Part shown: piece after piece, positions 29,627-38,571 of the stretch
How the letters are laid out: every line of letters begins with the position of its first letter
How positions within the stretch are numbered: position 1 is the first letter of the stretch
Assembly (NCBI RefSeq): GCF_039905635.1
Contig: NZ_CP157000.1
Span: forward strand, 2,852,001 to 2,916,000
DNA from: Microbacterium sp. ProA8
GTDB lineage: Bacteria; Actinomycetota; Actinomycetes; Actinomycetales; Microbacteriaceae
Direction of reading: 5' to 3'
DNA: 64,000 bases
Notes under the pieces: generated by a model
What the model was told of the DNA's origin: nothing
Seen by the model: only the letters and a program-made list of their open reading frames with translations
Database searches by the model: none
Position numbers and translations under genes: made by a program

Positions 29627-30712
29627 ATGATGCACACTGTGCCTTCCCTGCCCCTGCCCGATTTCGCACACGAGCGGGTCGAGGTGATCACCGGCCGGCG
29701 AAGCGGCCTCTTCATCGCCGTCGCCCTCCATTCGTCCGTTCTGGGCTCGGCTCTCGGCGGCGCCCGCCTGTGGACGTATCCGCACTGGAGCGATGCGCTC
29801 GGCGACGCCCTGCGACTGTCGGCCGCCATGACGCTCAAGAACGCCGCCGCGGGTCTGGATGCCGGCGGTGGCAAGTCGGTGATCGCTCTGCCGCCCGGCA
29901 TCACCCTCGACGCCGACCGGCGCCGCGCCGCGTTCCTCGACCTGGGCGATGCGGTCGAGTCGCTGCACGGCCTGTACCGCACCGCCGAGGACGTGGGCTC
30001 GACCACCGACGACATGCTCGTCGTCAGCGAGCGCACGGAGCACGTGGTCGGGCTGCCCGACACCGTCGGCGGTTCGGGCGAGCCCGCCGGCCCCACGAGC
30101 CTCGGCGTCTACGAGTCCCTGCGTGCGACGCTCGAGCGCGTCGCCGGCACCGCCGACGTCGCGGGCCGCCGCATCACCATCTCGGGCCTCGGCCAGGTCG
30201 GCAGTCGTCTGGCGGTCCGCCTGTCGGCCGAGGGCGCGCGTCTCACCGTGACCGATGTGAACCCCGCCAAGCGCGACCTGGCGGCAGAGCTCGGCGCCGA
30301 CTGGGTGAGCCCGGGCGAGGAGCACCTCGTACCCGCGGACGTGTTCGTGCCCGCCGGCATCGGCGGCCTCCTCACCGACGAGGTGATCGACGCGCTCGAC
30401 GCGAAGGCCGTGTGCGGTCCTGCCAACAACCCGCTGGCCGACCACAGCGGTGCGGCGCGACTCGCCGGGCGCGGCATCCTGTACGCGCCCGACTTCGTGG
30501 TGAACGCCGGTGGCGTGATCTATCTCGACCTCGAGGCGAAGCAGCTCGGCACCCGTGCCGAGATCCTGGAACGGGTCGGGCAGATCGGCGACACCGTGCG
30601 CCGGATCTTCGACGAGGCCGAGTCGCGGGGTACGACCCCGCTCGAGGCGGCAGAGGGTCTCGCGGCCGAGCGGCTCGCCGCCGGCGGACGCCAGCACGCC
30701 CTCGCCGGCTGA
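29627..30712 (+). CDS. Glu/Leu/Phe/Val dehydrogenase (probably leucine/valine dehydrogenase)
   Basis: A 361-residue NAD-dependent amino-acid dehydrogenase that interconverts a branched-chain amino acid and its 2-oxo acid. The catalytic segment is AMTLKNAAAGLDAGGGKSVI (about 67-86) with the active-site Lys, and the Rossmann fingerprint is ISGLGQVGSRLA (about 184-195). CGPANNPLAD and APDFVVNAGGVI (about 264-300) are family blocks. The sequence is closest to leucine/valine dehydrogenases. Two ATG codons occur in tandem (29627, 29630) after GAAGAAAG. Confidence 0.88.
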   Translation: MMHTVPSLPLPDFAHERVEVITGRRSGLFIAVALHSSVLGSALGGARLWTYPHWSDALGDALRLSAAMTLKNAAAGLDAGGGKSVIALPPGITLDADRRRAAFLDLGDAVESLHGLYRTAEDVGSTTDDMLVVSERTEHVVGLPDTVGGSGEPAGPTSLGVYESLRATLERVAGTADVAGRRITISGLGQVGSRLAVRLSAEGARLTVTDVNPAKRDLAAELGADWVSPGEEHLVPADVFVPAGIGGLLTDEVIDALDAKAVCGPANNPLADHSGAARLAGRGILYAPDFVVNAGGVIYLDLEAKQLGTRAEILERVGQIGDTVRRIFDEAESRGTTPLEAAEGLAAERLAAGGRQHALAG

Positions 30713-30920
30713 GAGCAGCGACCGACGCCCGGCCGCCGTGTGGGCGGTTGGGGTCGTGCGCCGCGCCGTGCGTCTGCGCCACTGCTCACGGGGTGACACT
30801 GCGTTCCACCATTCGCGGAATCGCGTGCCAGAATCCGGGGTCGGGGTGGCATGATGGTCGCACGGCGGGCCCAGGGCGCGCCGGACGGCGATTCCCGCAG
30901 CCCCGATCGAAGGAGATCCG

Positions 30921-32513
30921 GTGTTCACCAGCCCCCGCCCCGATGTCGAGATCCCCGAGCTCAGCGTCTACGACTACCTCTTCTCGAGCCTGACGGACGA
31001 GGATCTGGGACGCGTCGCGCTCATCGATCCGGCCACCGGCGCCGAGACCACGTACGGCGCACTGCGCGCGCAGGTCGATCTGTTCGCCGGCGCGCTGGCC
31101 GCACGCGGCGTGGGCGTCGGCACCGTGCTGGGGGTGCTCTGCCCGAACGTCCCGGCGTTCGCGACGGTCTTCCACGGCATCCTCCGCGCCGGTGCGACCG
31201 TCACGACCGTGAACTCGCTGTACACCGCGGGTGAGATCGAGAAGCAGCTGCGGGATGCCGGGGCCACGTGGCTCATCACGGTGAGTCCGCTCCTCCCCCA
31301 GGCCGCGACCGCCGCGGAGGCCGTCGGCATCCCTCACGACCGCGTCATCGTGCTCGACGGTGCGGCCGGGCACCCGAACCTGCGGCAGCTGCTCACCGAG
31401 AGTGCGGCGGCGCCGGAGGTGTCGTTCGATCCCGCGACGCACGTCGCGGTGCTGCCCTACTCGTCCGGCACCACCGGCGTGCCGAAGGGCGTGATGCTCT
31501 CGCACCGCAACCTCGTCGCGAACGTCGCCCAGTGCCGTGTGGCGCTCGACCTGAGTGCGAGCGACCGCGTGCTGGCGGTGCTCCCGTTCTTCCACATCTA
31601 CGGCATGACGGTGCTGCTCAACCTGGCGCTGCGGCAGCGGGCGAGTCTCGTGACGATGCCGAAGTTCGACCTCGTCGAGTTCCTCACCAACATCCAGAAG
31701 TTCCAGTGCACCTACCTCTACATCGCCCCGCCGATCGCGGTCGCGCTGGCCAAGCACCCGGTCGTCGATCAGTTCGACATCTCGAGCGTGCACACGGTCT
31801 TCTCGGGTGCTGCTCCGCTCGACGGCGAGACCGCCGAGACGGCCGGCCGTCGCATCAACGCCCGCATGATGCAGGGCTACGGCATGAGCGAGCTGAGCCC
31901 CGTCTCGCACGCGATGCCCAACGATCGCCACGACATCCCGGTGAGCTCGGTGGGCATCATGCTGCCCAACACCCTCAACAAGCTCATCGACACCGCGACC
32001 GGTGAGGAGATCACCGAGGTCGGCCCCGACGGTGTGACAAAGCCGGGCGAGTTGTGGGTGAAGGGGCCGAACGTCATGCTGGGCTACCTGAACCAGCCCG
32101 AGGCGACGGCCGAGACGTTGGACGCCGAGGGCTTCCTCCACACCGGCGACATCGCCGTGTACCACGAGGGCGGCTACTTCTCGATCGTCGACCGCGTGAA
32201 GGAGCTGATCAAGTACAAGGGCTACCAGATCGCTCCCGCCGAGCTCGAGGCGCTGCTCCTGGGTCACCCGAAGGTGATGGATGCCGCGGTCATCGGCGTG
32301 CTGGACGACGACAAGCAGGAGATCCCCAAGGCCTTCATCGTGCCCGCACCCGACTCGGGGCTCACCGAGGACGAGGTGATGTCGTTCGTCGCGGAGCAGG
32401 TGGCGCCGCACAAGAAGGTGCGTCGCGTCGAGTTCATCGACGCGATTCCGAAGTCCACCGCGGGCAAGATCCTCCGCAAGGACCTGCGCGCCCGCGAGGC
32501 CGCCACCGTCTGA
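30921..32513 (+). CDS. AMP-dependent acyl-CoA ligase (4-coumarate:CoA ligase-like)
   Basis: A 530-residue ANL-superfamily enzyme that activates a carboxylate as acyl-AMP and then transfers it to CoA. P-loop YSSGTTGVPKGVMLSH (about 178-193), YGMSELSP (about 318-325), TGDIAVYHEGG (about 411-421), VDRVKELIKYKGYQIAPAEL (about 426-445) and the catalytic Lys in PKSTAGKILRKDL (about 512-524) are visible. The layout is that of 4-coumarate:CoA ligase-like enzymes; the natural acid is unknown. The start is a GTG after AAGGAGA. A strong terminator follows. Confidence 0.92.
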   Translation: MFTSPRPDVEIPELSVYDYLFSSLTDEDLGRVALIDPATGAETTYGALRAQVDLFAGALAARGVGVGTVLGVLCPNVPAFATVFHGILRAGATVTTVNSLYTAGEIEKQLRDAGATWLITVSPLLPQAATAAEAVGIPHDRVIVLDGAAGHPNLRQLLTESAAAPEVSFDPATHVAVLPYSSGTTGVPKGVMLSHRNLVANVAQCRVALDLSASDRVLAVLPFFHIYGMTVLLNLALRQRASLVTMPKFDLVEFLTNIQKFQCTYLYIAPPIAVALAKHPVVDQFDISSVHTVFSGAAPLDGETAETAGRRINARMMQGYGMSELSPVSHAMPNDRHDIPVSSVGIMLPNTLNKLIDTATGEEITEVGPDGVTKPGELWVKGPNVMLGYLNQPEATAETLDAEGFLHTGDIAVYHEGGYFSIVDRVKELIKYKGYQIAPAELEALLLGHPKVMDAAVIGVLDDDKQEIPKAFIVPAPDSGLTEDEVMSFVAEQVAPHKKVRRVEFIDAIPKSTAGKILRKDLRAREAATV

Positions 32514-32525
32514 GCCGCTCGATGC

Positions 32526-32559
32526 GTGCCCCCCGGCGGACGCGTTCCGCCGGGGGCAC
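32526..32559 (+). terminator. Terminator after the acyl-CoA ligase gene
   Basis: A GC-rich hairpin (GTGCCCCCCGGCGGA with TCCGCCGGGGGCAC, one bulged base) begins 12 bases after the ligase stop codon. It lacks a strong T tract, as is common in high-GC actinobacteria. Confidence 0.75.
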
Positions 32560-32940
32560 TTGGACGCCGGTGGCGGGTGCGCTCGTCGGACGGGGACGCG
32601 TGCCGGCCTGTCGGCAAGCGAGCCACCGCGAGCAAGTCGAACCCCCGCGACGCTTCAGCGCGCCGCGACATCGCAGCGCGCCGGGCGGGTCAGCGGACCT
32701 GCAGCGCGCACCCCGACCTCTCCTCTATCGCAGCGCGAACGAACGGACCCGCCCGCACGCATCCTGCTGTCCCGCGCGCCGCGCGGCCGAGCATCGCCTC
32801 GGCCCGCGCTGACTTCCCATCCGGTCGTTGAGCGAGCGAGCGCCAGCGAGCGAGACGAAACGCCGTGAACGCCCCAGCCCGCCGGGATGCGTCTCGTCGC
32901 GCCTCCCGCGCTCGAGGGCGTAGACCACTAGGTTGGCGCC
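32560..32940. other. Intergenic region with repeat fragments, no gene seen
   Basis: This is spacer between the ligase and the ZIP gene. It has direct-repeat-like CAGCGCGCCGCGACATCGCA and GCAGCGCGCCGG segments near 32659-32690 and one complete dispersed repeat at 32822-32864. No coding frame with family resemblance was found. Confidence 0.5.
32822..32864 (+). repeat. Dispersed repeat GTCGTTGAGCGAGC...GAGACGAAACGCC
   Basis: One copy of the recurrent family also found at 38572-38769, 52739-53008 and 58932-59095. Its ends GTCGTTGAGCGAGC and GCGAGACGAAACGCC flank a short variable middle. Confidence 0.85.
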
Positions 32941-33762
32941 ATGGAGGGCGTCTGGCTCGCCGCGCTCAGCGGCCTCATCGGCGGCGGAACGCTGCTGGTG
33001 GGCGCAGGCGTGGCGTGGTTCGTCGATATCCCCCAGCGAGTGGTCGCGGGCATCATGGCGCTGGGCGCGGGTGTGCTGATCTCGACGCTCGCATTCGAGC
33101 TCGTCGAGGAGGCCGCCGACGTGGGCGGTCTCGTTCCGACGACGGCGGGGTTCCTGGGCGGCGCGGTGCTGTACATCGTCGCCGACCAGCTGATCTCCCG
33201 GCCGCGCAAGCCCAAGCCGACGCCGACAACGAGGCAGACGGATGGGAGCCGCGGGAGCGATCAGGATGCTGTTGCCGCGGAGCCGCCCGCGAACATCGCC
33301 GCCCGTCGCGCCGTCGCGGGGGCTGCGAGCAGTGCGGGCGTCGTGATCGCCGTCGGTGCGCTGATCGACGGCATCCCGGAATCCATCGTGATGGGCCTTT
33401 CGGTGCTGCAGGGCGGGATCAGCATCCCTATCGTGGCGGCGATCGCGATCAGCAACATCCCGGAGGGGCTCGGTTCGACGGCGGCGCTCAAGCGCGGCGG
33501 ATCCACCGGGCGCTTCGTCGCACTGCTGTGGAGCGGCATCGCCCTCGTGACCGTGATCGCGGCGGTGCTCGGCTTCGTGGCGTTCCAGGCGGCGTCGCCG
33601 AACCTCATCGCGCTCATCACGACCATCGCGGCCGGGGGTCTGCTGGCGATGGTGTGCAACACGATGATCCCCGAGGCGTTCGACGAGCAGCACGCGCTCA
33701 CCGGCCTGTGGGCGACGATCGGCTTCCTCGGCGCATTTCTGCTCCACGAGCTCGCCGGCTGA
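32941..33762 (+). CDS. ZIP-family metal transporter
   Basis: A 273-residue membrane protein with about seven or eight hydrophobic segments. Conserved ZIP metal-site residues are visible in GALIDGIPESIVMGLSVLQG (about 140-159, HxxxE-like position carrying D-G-I-P-E) and AIAISNIPEGLGS (about 168-180, the N-x-P-E-G motif). A His-poor hydrophilic loop lies at about 88-122. It probably imports divalent metal such as zinc. The C-terminus GAFLLHELAG is the template of a tandem array that continues into the spacer before the P-type ATPase gene. Confidence 0.87.
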   Translation: MEGVWLAALSGLIGGGTLLVGAGVAWFVDIPQRVVAGIMALGAGVLISTLAFELVEEAADVGGLVPTTAGFLGGAVLYIVADQLISRPRKPKPTPTTRQTDGSRGSDQDAVAAEPPANIAARRAVAGAASSAGVVIAVGALIDGIPESIVMGLSVLQGGISIPIVAAIAISNIPEGLGSTAALKRGGSTGRFVALLWSGIALVTVIAAVLGFVAFQAASPNLIALITTIAAGGLLAMVCNTMIPEAFDEQHALTGLWATIGFLGAFLLHELAG

Positions 33763-34139
33763 CGGTTCGGTGCGAGCGCGGGAGCGATGAGTTTCCTCGG
33801 CGCCTTCCTGCTCCACGAACTCGCCGGCTGACGGTTCAATGCGACACCAGGAGCGATGAGGTTCCTCGACGCCTTGCTGCACCACCAGCTCGCCGGCTGA
33901 CGGTTCAATGCGACAGCAGGAGCGATGAGATTCCTCGATGCTTGGCTCCCCCACCAACTCACCGGCTGACGGTTCGATGCGAAAGCGCGAGCGACGAGAT
34001 TCCTCGGCGCATTCCTCCCCCACGAACCAGCCGGCTGACGCGTTCGGTGCGACGGTGACGGCCACGACGTTCCTCGGCATGTTCCGGCTCCCCCCTGTCG
34101 CCGGCTGACGCGTTCGATGCGACAGTGAGAGCCATGAGG
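33724..34139. repeat. 69-70-bp tandem array linking the ZIP stop to the ATPase start (6 units)
   Basis: The units start with TTCCTC at 33724, 33793, 33862, 33931, 34000 and 34070; the next TTCCTC, at 34140, is codons 3-4 of the ATPase gene. Periods are 69, 69, 69, 69, 70 and 70 bp. Each unit carries a version of the ZIP C-terminus, CCGGCTGAC with a stop, a GGTTCRATGCGA-like spacer and GAGCGATGAG-like sequence that matches the ATPase start. The first unit is the coding end of ZIP. The first five stops are in one frame. Confidence 0.94.
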
Positions 34140-36044
34140 TTCCTCCGCTGGCTCATGCGGTACCCCGTGGTGTGGCTCACCGTTGTCGTGCTGGTAGGGG
34201 TGCTGATCCTGGAGAGCGCGGGTGCGGGGGCCACAGCGGCCGGAGTCGCCGTCGTCTACGTCGGCGGGGTCATCGCCTGGACGCTCGTCGGCATGATCCG
34301 CGATGTGCTGCGCGGGCACATCGGGCTCGACATCCTGGCGGTCGTCGCCATGGTCGCCACCCTCGCCGTGGGAGAGTATGTCGCTTCGCTCGTGATCGTG
34401 CTGATGCTGTCGGGTGGTGAGGCCCTCGAGGACTACGCGAGTCGCCGCGCGAAGCGCGAGCTCACCGCACTGCTGGACCGGTCGCCGCGGATCGCACACG
34501 TGCTCGTGCATCCCCGGTCGGACAGCGACGAGGTGCAGGACACGGATGCCGACGATGTCCGTGTCGGCGATGTGCTGCTGGTGCGACCCGCCGAGATCGT
34601 TCCGGTGGACGCCGAGCTGCTGAGCGCGGATGCGTCCTTCGATGAGTCGTCGCTCACCGGCGAGAGTCTGCCGGTGGACCGCCGCGCGGGTGACGAGGTG
34701 CTCTCGGGTTCGGTCAACGGAGCTCGCGCGGTGCGGGTCCGTGCGGTGCGGCGCAGCGCCGACAGTCAGTACCAGCAGATCGTCGAGCTCGTGAAGCAGG
34801 CGCAGGAGGAGCGCGCGCCGACGGTGCGTCTGGCCGATCGGTTCGCGATCCCGTTCACCGCGGTGTCGCTCGTCATCGCCGGTGCGGCGTGGGGCCTCTC
34901 AGGAGATCCCACGCGCTTCGCCGAGGTGCTGGTGCTCGCGACGCCGTGTCCCCTGCTGATCGCCGCACCCGTGGCGTTCCTCGGCGGTCTGTCGCGGGCG
35001 GCCAAGGCGGGCGTGATCGTCAAGGGCGGTGCGGTGATCGAGCAGCTCGCCCGCATCCGTTCGGCGACGTTCGACAAGACCGGCACGCTGACCGAAGGTC
35101 GTCCCGACCTCGTGGCGATCGAGCCGGCCGAGGGCTTCGCTCCCGATGAGCTCCTCGCGCTCGCAGCCTCGGCGGAGCAGTACTCCAGCCATGTGCTGGC
35201 CGACGGCATCCGTCGTGCGGCGTCGGGGCGCGGCATCCCGTTGCGCACCGCCTCACAGGCTCAGGAAGTGGCGACCAACGGCGTGACGGCTGTGATCGAT
35301 GGGCGCACCATCGTCGTCGGCAAGCCGGCGTACGTCGCGTCGCTGGCGCCCGATACCGTGCGACGGAGCATCGAGTCGGGCGAGGCGGCGGCCTACGTCG
35401 CGATCGATGGGCGGTTCGCCGGCGTGCTGGTGCTGGCCGACGACCCGCGGCCCGAGGCGCGCGCGGTCGTGGCGTGGCTGCGCGATCACGGCGTCGAGCG
35501 CATCGCGATGCTCACGGGAGATACGCGAGGGACAGCGGATGCCGTCGCCGGCGCGGTCGGGATCACCGACGTGTACGCCGAGCTCCTGCCGCCCGAGAAG
35601 GTTCATCTCGCGGGGCAGATCCGCCCACGACCGGTACTGATGGTCGGCGACGGCGTCAACGATGCGCCGGTGCTCGCAGCCGCCGACGTCGGTGTCGCCA
35701 TGGGGGCCAAGGGCTCCACCGCGGCCGGCGAGGCAGCCGATGCCGTCGTGCTGAAGGACTCGCTGCTCGGCGTCGCCGAAGCGGTGTCGATCGGGCGTCA
35801 CACGCTGCGGATCGCCTACACGGCCATCTGGATCGGCATCGCCCTGAGCATCGGGCTGATGCTCATCGCCACGACCGGGGTGATCCCGGCCGTGGCGGGC
35901 GCGTTGATCCAGGAGGCCGTGGATCTCGCCACGATCCTCTACGCGTTGCGCGCACTCACCGGTCCGGCGACCGGTCTGCCTCGCCCGGCGGAGCCTCAGG
36001 CCTTCGCGACGGGAACGATGAGCTCGGTGACCCACTCCGACTGA
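34134..36044 (+). CDS. Heavy-metal-translocating P1B-type ATPase
   Basis: A 636-residue P-type ATPase. In order: N-terminal membrane helices with no HMA metal-binding domain, SLTGESLPVD (about 176-185), the membrane CPC site in ATPCPLLIAAP (about 266-276), the phosphorylation site DKTGTLTEG (about 311-319), SSHVLADGI (about 352-360, where most P1B enzymes have HP) and GDGVNDAPVLAAADVGVAMG (about 505-524). It probably exports a transition metal; the HV dipeptide and an atypical last helix leave the ion unclear. The ATG at 34134 is within the repeat pattern; a GTG at 34125 is an alternative. It overlaps the convergent merR by 49 bases. Confidence 0.88.
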   Translation: MRFLRWLMRYPVVWLTVVVLVGVLILESAGAGATAAGVAVVYVGGVIAWTLVGMIRDVLRGHIGLDILAVVAMVATLAVGEYVASLVIVLMLSGGEALEDYASRRAKRELTALLDRSPRIAHVLVHPRSDSDEVQDTDADDVRVGDVLLVRPAEIVPVDAELLSADASFDESSLTGESLPVDRRAGDEVLSGSVNGARAVRVRAVRRSADSQYQQIVELVKQAQEERAPTVRLADRFAIPFTAVSLVIAGAAWGLSGDPTRFAEVLVLATPCPLLIAAPVAFLGGLSRAAKAGVIVKGGAVIEQLARIRSATFDKTGTLTEGRPDLVAIEPAEGFAPDELLALAASAEQYSSHVLADGIRRAASGRGIPLRTASQAQEVATNGVTAVIDGRTIVVGKPAYVASLAPDTVRRSIESGEAAAYVAIDGRFAGVLVLADDPRPEARAVVAWLRDHGVERIAMLTGDTRGTADAVAGAVGITDVYAELLPPEKVHLAGQIRPRPVLMVGDGVNDAPVLAAADVGVAMGAKGSTAAGEAADAVVLKDSLLGVAEAVSIGRHTLRIAYTAIWIGIALSIGLMLIATTGVIPAVAGALIQEAVDLATILYALRALTGPATGLPRPAEPQAFATGTMSSVTHSD

Positions 36045-36814
36045 GGAAGCTCGGGGGCTGCCTCCAGGTAGACCTCGCGCGTGGGGCCGACGATGCGGTA
36101 GCCGTCGTCGACGACCTGGTTCATGAGTGTCATCCAGGACCTGCCGATGCTCGGCATGTCTCCGCGGTGCGTGAGGACGCCGGCGGTCGGGATGCGAGGC
36201 AATTCGACCACGTCGTACCCGTCGCCCTGGACGGGTGCCGGGTCGGCCGTGAAGCTCACGTGCACCGAGAGCTCCTCAGAATCGGGCACGGTCTCGTACC
36301 AGAACACGCCGGGCTCATGCAGAGGGCGGCCCGCGGCACCGAGCGCACGCTCGAGGCGTTCCAGCAGGGGATCGATCACGGGTGAGACGTTCTCAGGCCC
36401 CATCCCGGGTGCGCGCCCTTCGACGGCGTAGACGGTGACGGGGTCGATCGAACGGTATTCGACAGCGGACATGGCGTTTCCTTCCAAGGCGCGGAGACGT
36501 TCGGCGATCTGCTCGAGCCGATCCTGATCGGCGGCGATCGAGGCCTCGAGCTGCGCGCGGCGCTGAAGCAGCGCCTCGCGCATCGCCGCGGACCGATCGC
36601 CGGCCGACAGGACACTGCCGATCACATCGAGACCGCAGCCGAGCTCGCGCAGTTCGACGAGTCGCAGCAGGTCGGCCAGCTGCGCGTCGGCGTAGTGGCG
36701 GTATCCGGTGCGATCATCGACGTGCGCCGGAGGCAGGATGCCGATCGCGTCGTAGTGACGCAGCATCCGCACGCTCACCCGCCCGATCGCGGCGAAGTCT
36801 CCGATGGTGTACAT
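35996..36814 (-). CDS. MerR-family regulator with GyrI-like effector domain
   Basis: A 272-residue protein. The MerR winged helix (about 1-70: YTIGDFAAIGRVSVRMLRHY, DDRTGYRHYADAQL) is followed by a coiled coil (about 75-118) and a GyrI/AraC-effector-like domain (about 120-272), the BmrR-type plan that senses organic cations or drugs. The ATG at 36814 is chosen because starts at 36826 or 36841 fall in or next to the operator. The 3' end overlaps the convergent ATPase gene by 49 bases. Its only visible target is its own promoter. Confidence 0.86.
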   Translation of the reverse strand: MYTIGDFAAIGRVSVRMLRHYDAIGILPPAHVDDRTGYRHYADAQLADLLRLVELRELGCGLDVIGSVLSAGDRSAAMREALLQRRAQLEASIAADQDRLEQIAERLRALEGNAMSAVEYRSIDPVTVYAVEGRAPGMGPENVSPVIDPLLERLERALGAAGRPLHEPGVFWYETVPDSEELSVHVSFTADPAPVQGDGYDVVELPRIPTAGVLTHRGDMPSIGRSWMTLMNQVVDDGYRIVGPTREVYLEAAPELPQSEWVTELIVPVAKA

Positions 36815-36831
36815 GGTGAAGTCCACGCTCG

Positions 36832-36855
36832 ACCCTGACACAGTGTGAGAGTCAA
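36832..36855 (-). promoter_or_regulatory. MerR-type operator/promoter
   Basis: ACCCTGACA and TGTGAGAGT (36832-36852) form an imperfect inverted repeat of 7 of 9 positions with a three-base centre. A TTGACT -35 (minus strand, 36855-36850) sits at its edge with about 19 bp to the -10 position, the long spacing typical of MerR-controlled promoters. Confidence 0.6.
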
Positions 36856-36976
36856 CCAGAAGACCAGGACGAGGAACAGGTCGCCGGACATGGCGTCGTT
36901 CGGGACCTTTCCGGCGTCCCAGAGAGCGTGCCGGATCCGACGTGGCGCGGGGCCGCGCCGCCGGGTGCCGGCTCGG

Positions 36977-38308
36977 TCAGAAGGGTGCGCTGCCCGCGTC
37001 GTCGGCGCTGGCGCTGGCGCGGGCGCGGGCGCTGTGGAAGACCGGAACCTTCCGTTCTGGCTGCACCACGTAGCGCCGGCCGGTGGGCGAGATCCACTCG
37101 AGCGCACCACCGGAGCCCGGAAGCTGCGTGACGACCCAGTCGGTGTTGTCTTTCACCAGGTGGTGGCCCTTGCACAACGGAGCATTGTTCTCGAGCGCGG
37201 TCTCGCCCTGGTCGGCCCATCTGATCTGATGGTCGACCTCGCACCGGGAGGCCGGCACCCCGCAACCCGGACCCATACACCGATCCGCTCGCCATTTCAC
37301 CAGCTTCTGCAACGCGGCCGGCGGCGAATACCGGTCCCGACCGACGGAGAGCACGATGGCAGTCTCGGGATGGGTCAGCACGCGCATCCACTTGGCGTCG
37401 CCGCCGCAGAGTTCCCTGGCCCGCGACAGCGAGATCGGCCCGATCCCTTCGACCACGGGCGGGTCACCCGCCACGGCAGCCTGGTCGTCGAGCAGTGACA
37501 GCACCGGGACGGTCACGACGACCGAGGCCCTGATGCCCGACGCAGCGGCCGGAAGGTGCTCGGTCGTGCCGTCGATGAGAAGGTCGGCGACGATGTCGGC
37601 GCGGATCTGATCGAGCGTCCGCGTCTCGCCGGGCGAAGCCTTGATCACCTTGGCCATCGCGGTCGCCCGACCGTAGATGGCGTGCAGCTCGACCTGCGGC
37701 CCGTGCAGCAGCAGCAAACCCATGCCGTCTGCACCGGACTCGACCACGACACGCCGACCATCGACTGCCGCTGCGTGACGCTCCTCGAGCGTCTTACTCT
37801 CGGCCCGCGCGATGAGGTCACGAAGACTGCGGCGGAACGCTCCGACCGGCTCAGCCTCGGCGAGCGCGACGGCCCGGTCGGCGACGTCGGCTCGCAGCTC
37901 GGGCGCGACCTGATCGACGAGGTCGACGAGGATCTCGGCGTGCTTCTCGGTGATCCGTGCCCCCGACAGCGCATCAAGCGCGCTCGGATAGCGGTTGACC
38001 AGAGCGTCGGCCTGCAGAAGAAGGCGACCGGCCGCGTACTCGGTGATCCGCATTCCGGCGGAGAGTTCGAGGCGGATCGACCGCTCTGCCATCTCCACGG
38101 CGCCCGCCCCTCTCCCCACGATTAGCTCGAGCTCCTCACGCCGCATCGCCTCGATCCTGCGCAGCCGCTCAGCGGCGAACACGGCGAGCATCGTGGCGGT
38201 CTCGAGCACCAAGTCCACGGCGTCCGGTACCGCTGGGACGAACGCGTCACCACCGTCGTCAGCGCACCCGAACCGCTCGGGATCGGAATGCGGCGGACGG
38301 TGACTCAT
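36977..38308 (-). CDS. DUF222 / HNH endonuclease family protein (13E12-like)
   Basis: A 443-residue protein of the 13E12 repeat family. The N-terminal DUF222 region (about 20-330) contains ERSIRLELSAGMRITEYAAG and LSGARITEKHAEILVDLVDQ. The C-terminal HNH nuclease has CMGPGCGVPASRCEVDHQIR (about 352-371) and NNAPLCKGHH (about 383-392). It lies directly behind a LexA-type SOS box, consistent with mycobacterial 13E12 genes. The role is unknown; such genes often occur in many copies per genome. Confidence 0.9.
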   Translation of the reverse strand: MSHRPPHSDPERFGCADDGGDAFVPAVPDAVDLVLETATMLAVFAAERLRRIEAMRREELELIVGRGAGAVEMAERSIRLELSAGMRITEYAAGRLLLQADALVNRYPSALDALSGARITEKHAEILVDLVDQVAPELRADVADRAVALAEAEPVGAFRRSLRDLIARAESKTLEERHAAAVDGRRVVVESGADGMGLLLLHGPQVELHAIYGRATAMAKVIKASPGETRTLDQIRADIVADLLIDGTTEHLPAAASGIRASVVVTVPVLSLLDDQAAVAGDPPVVEGIGPISLSRARELCGGDAKWMRVLTHPETAIVLSVGRDRYSPPAALQKLVKWRADRCMGPGCGVPASRCEVDHQIRWADQGETALENNAPLCKGHHLVKDNTDWVVTQLPGSGGALEWISPTGRRYVVQPERKVPVFHSARARASASADDAGSAPF

Positions 38309-38318
38309 ATCTCGAGTT

Positions 38319-38334
38319 TAGAACATATGTTCGA
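38319..38334 (-). promoter_or_regulatory. SOS (LexA) box upstream of the DUF222-HNH gene
   Basis: TAGAACATATGTTCGA matches the actinobacterial LexA box TCGAAC-N4-GTTCGA at all but one position, with a perfect GAACATATGTTC core. It lies 11 bases before the ATG, predicting induction on DNA damage. Confidence 0.85.
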
Positions 38335-38478
38335 AGATCGCAATCATCTCTTCTGCACGACCTGCGCCGGCCCGCAGGTTCACACCGCGCGACCGCAGCG
38401 GGAAGCACGGCGGATGCACTCGACACGGAGATCAGCGACACCTTCGCCGAATGCGCCCCGCTTGAGGGTGCGAAGGAC

Positions 38479-38512
38479 CGGATGCCGCGCCCACTGCGGG
38501 CCGCGGCATCCG
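38479..38512 (-). terminator. Probable terminator downstream of hemA
   Basis: Perfect 11-bp arms CGGATGCCGCG (38479-38489) and CGCGGCATCCG (38502-38512) enclose a 12-base loop. It lies about 270 bases after the hemA stop on the minus strand, in front of the HNH gene promoter. Confidence 0.5.
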
Positions 38513-38571
38513 TGTCGTTGACCGAAGGCGGCTACGGCTGCACGCACACGAATCCGGCAATCCTCACTCGC

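Noticed and set aside
32725..34080. A minus-strand frame encoding 23-residue repeats across the ZIP/ATPase array
   Set aside because: The peptide repeats only reflect the 69-bp DNA period being divisible by three. The frame continues as antisense of ZIP and has no plausible start signal.
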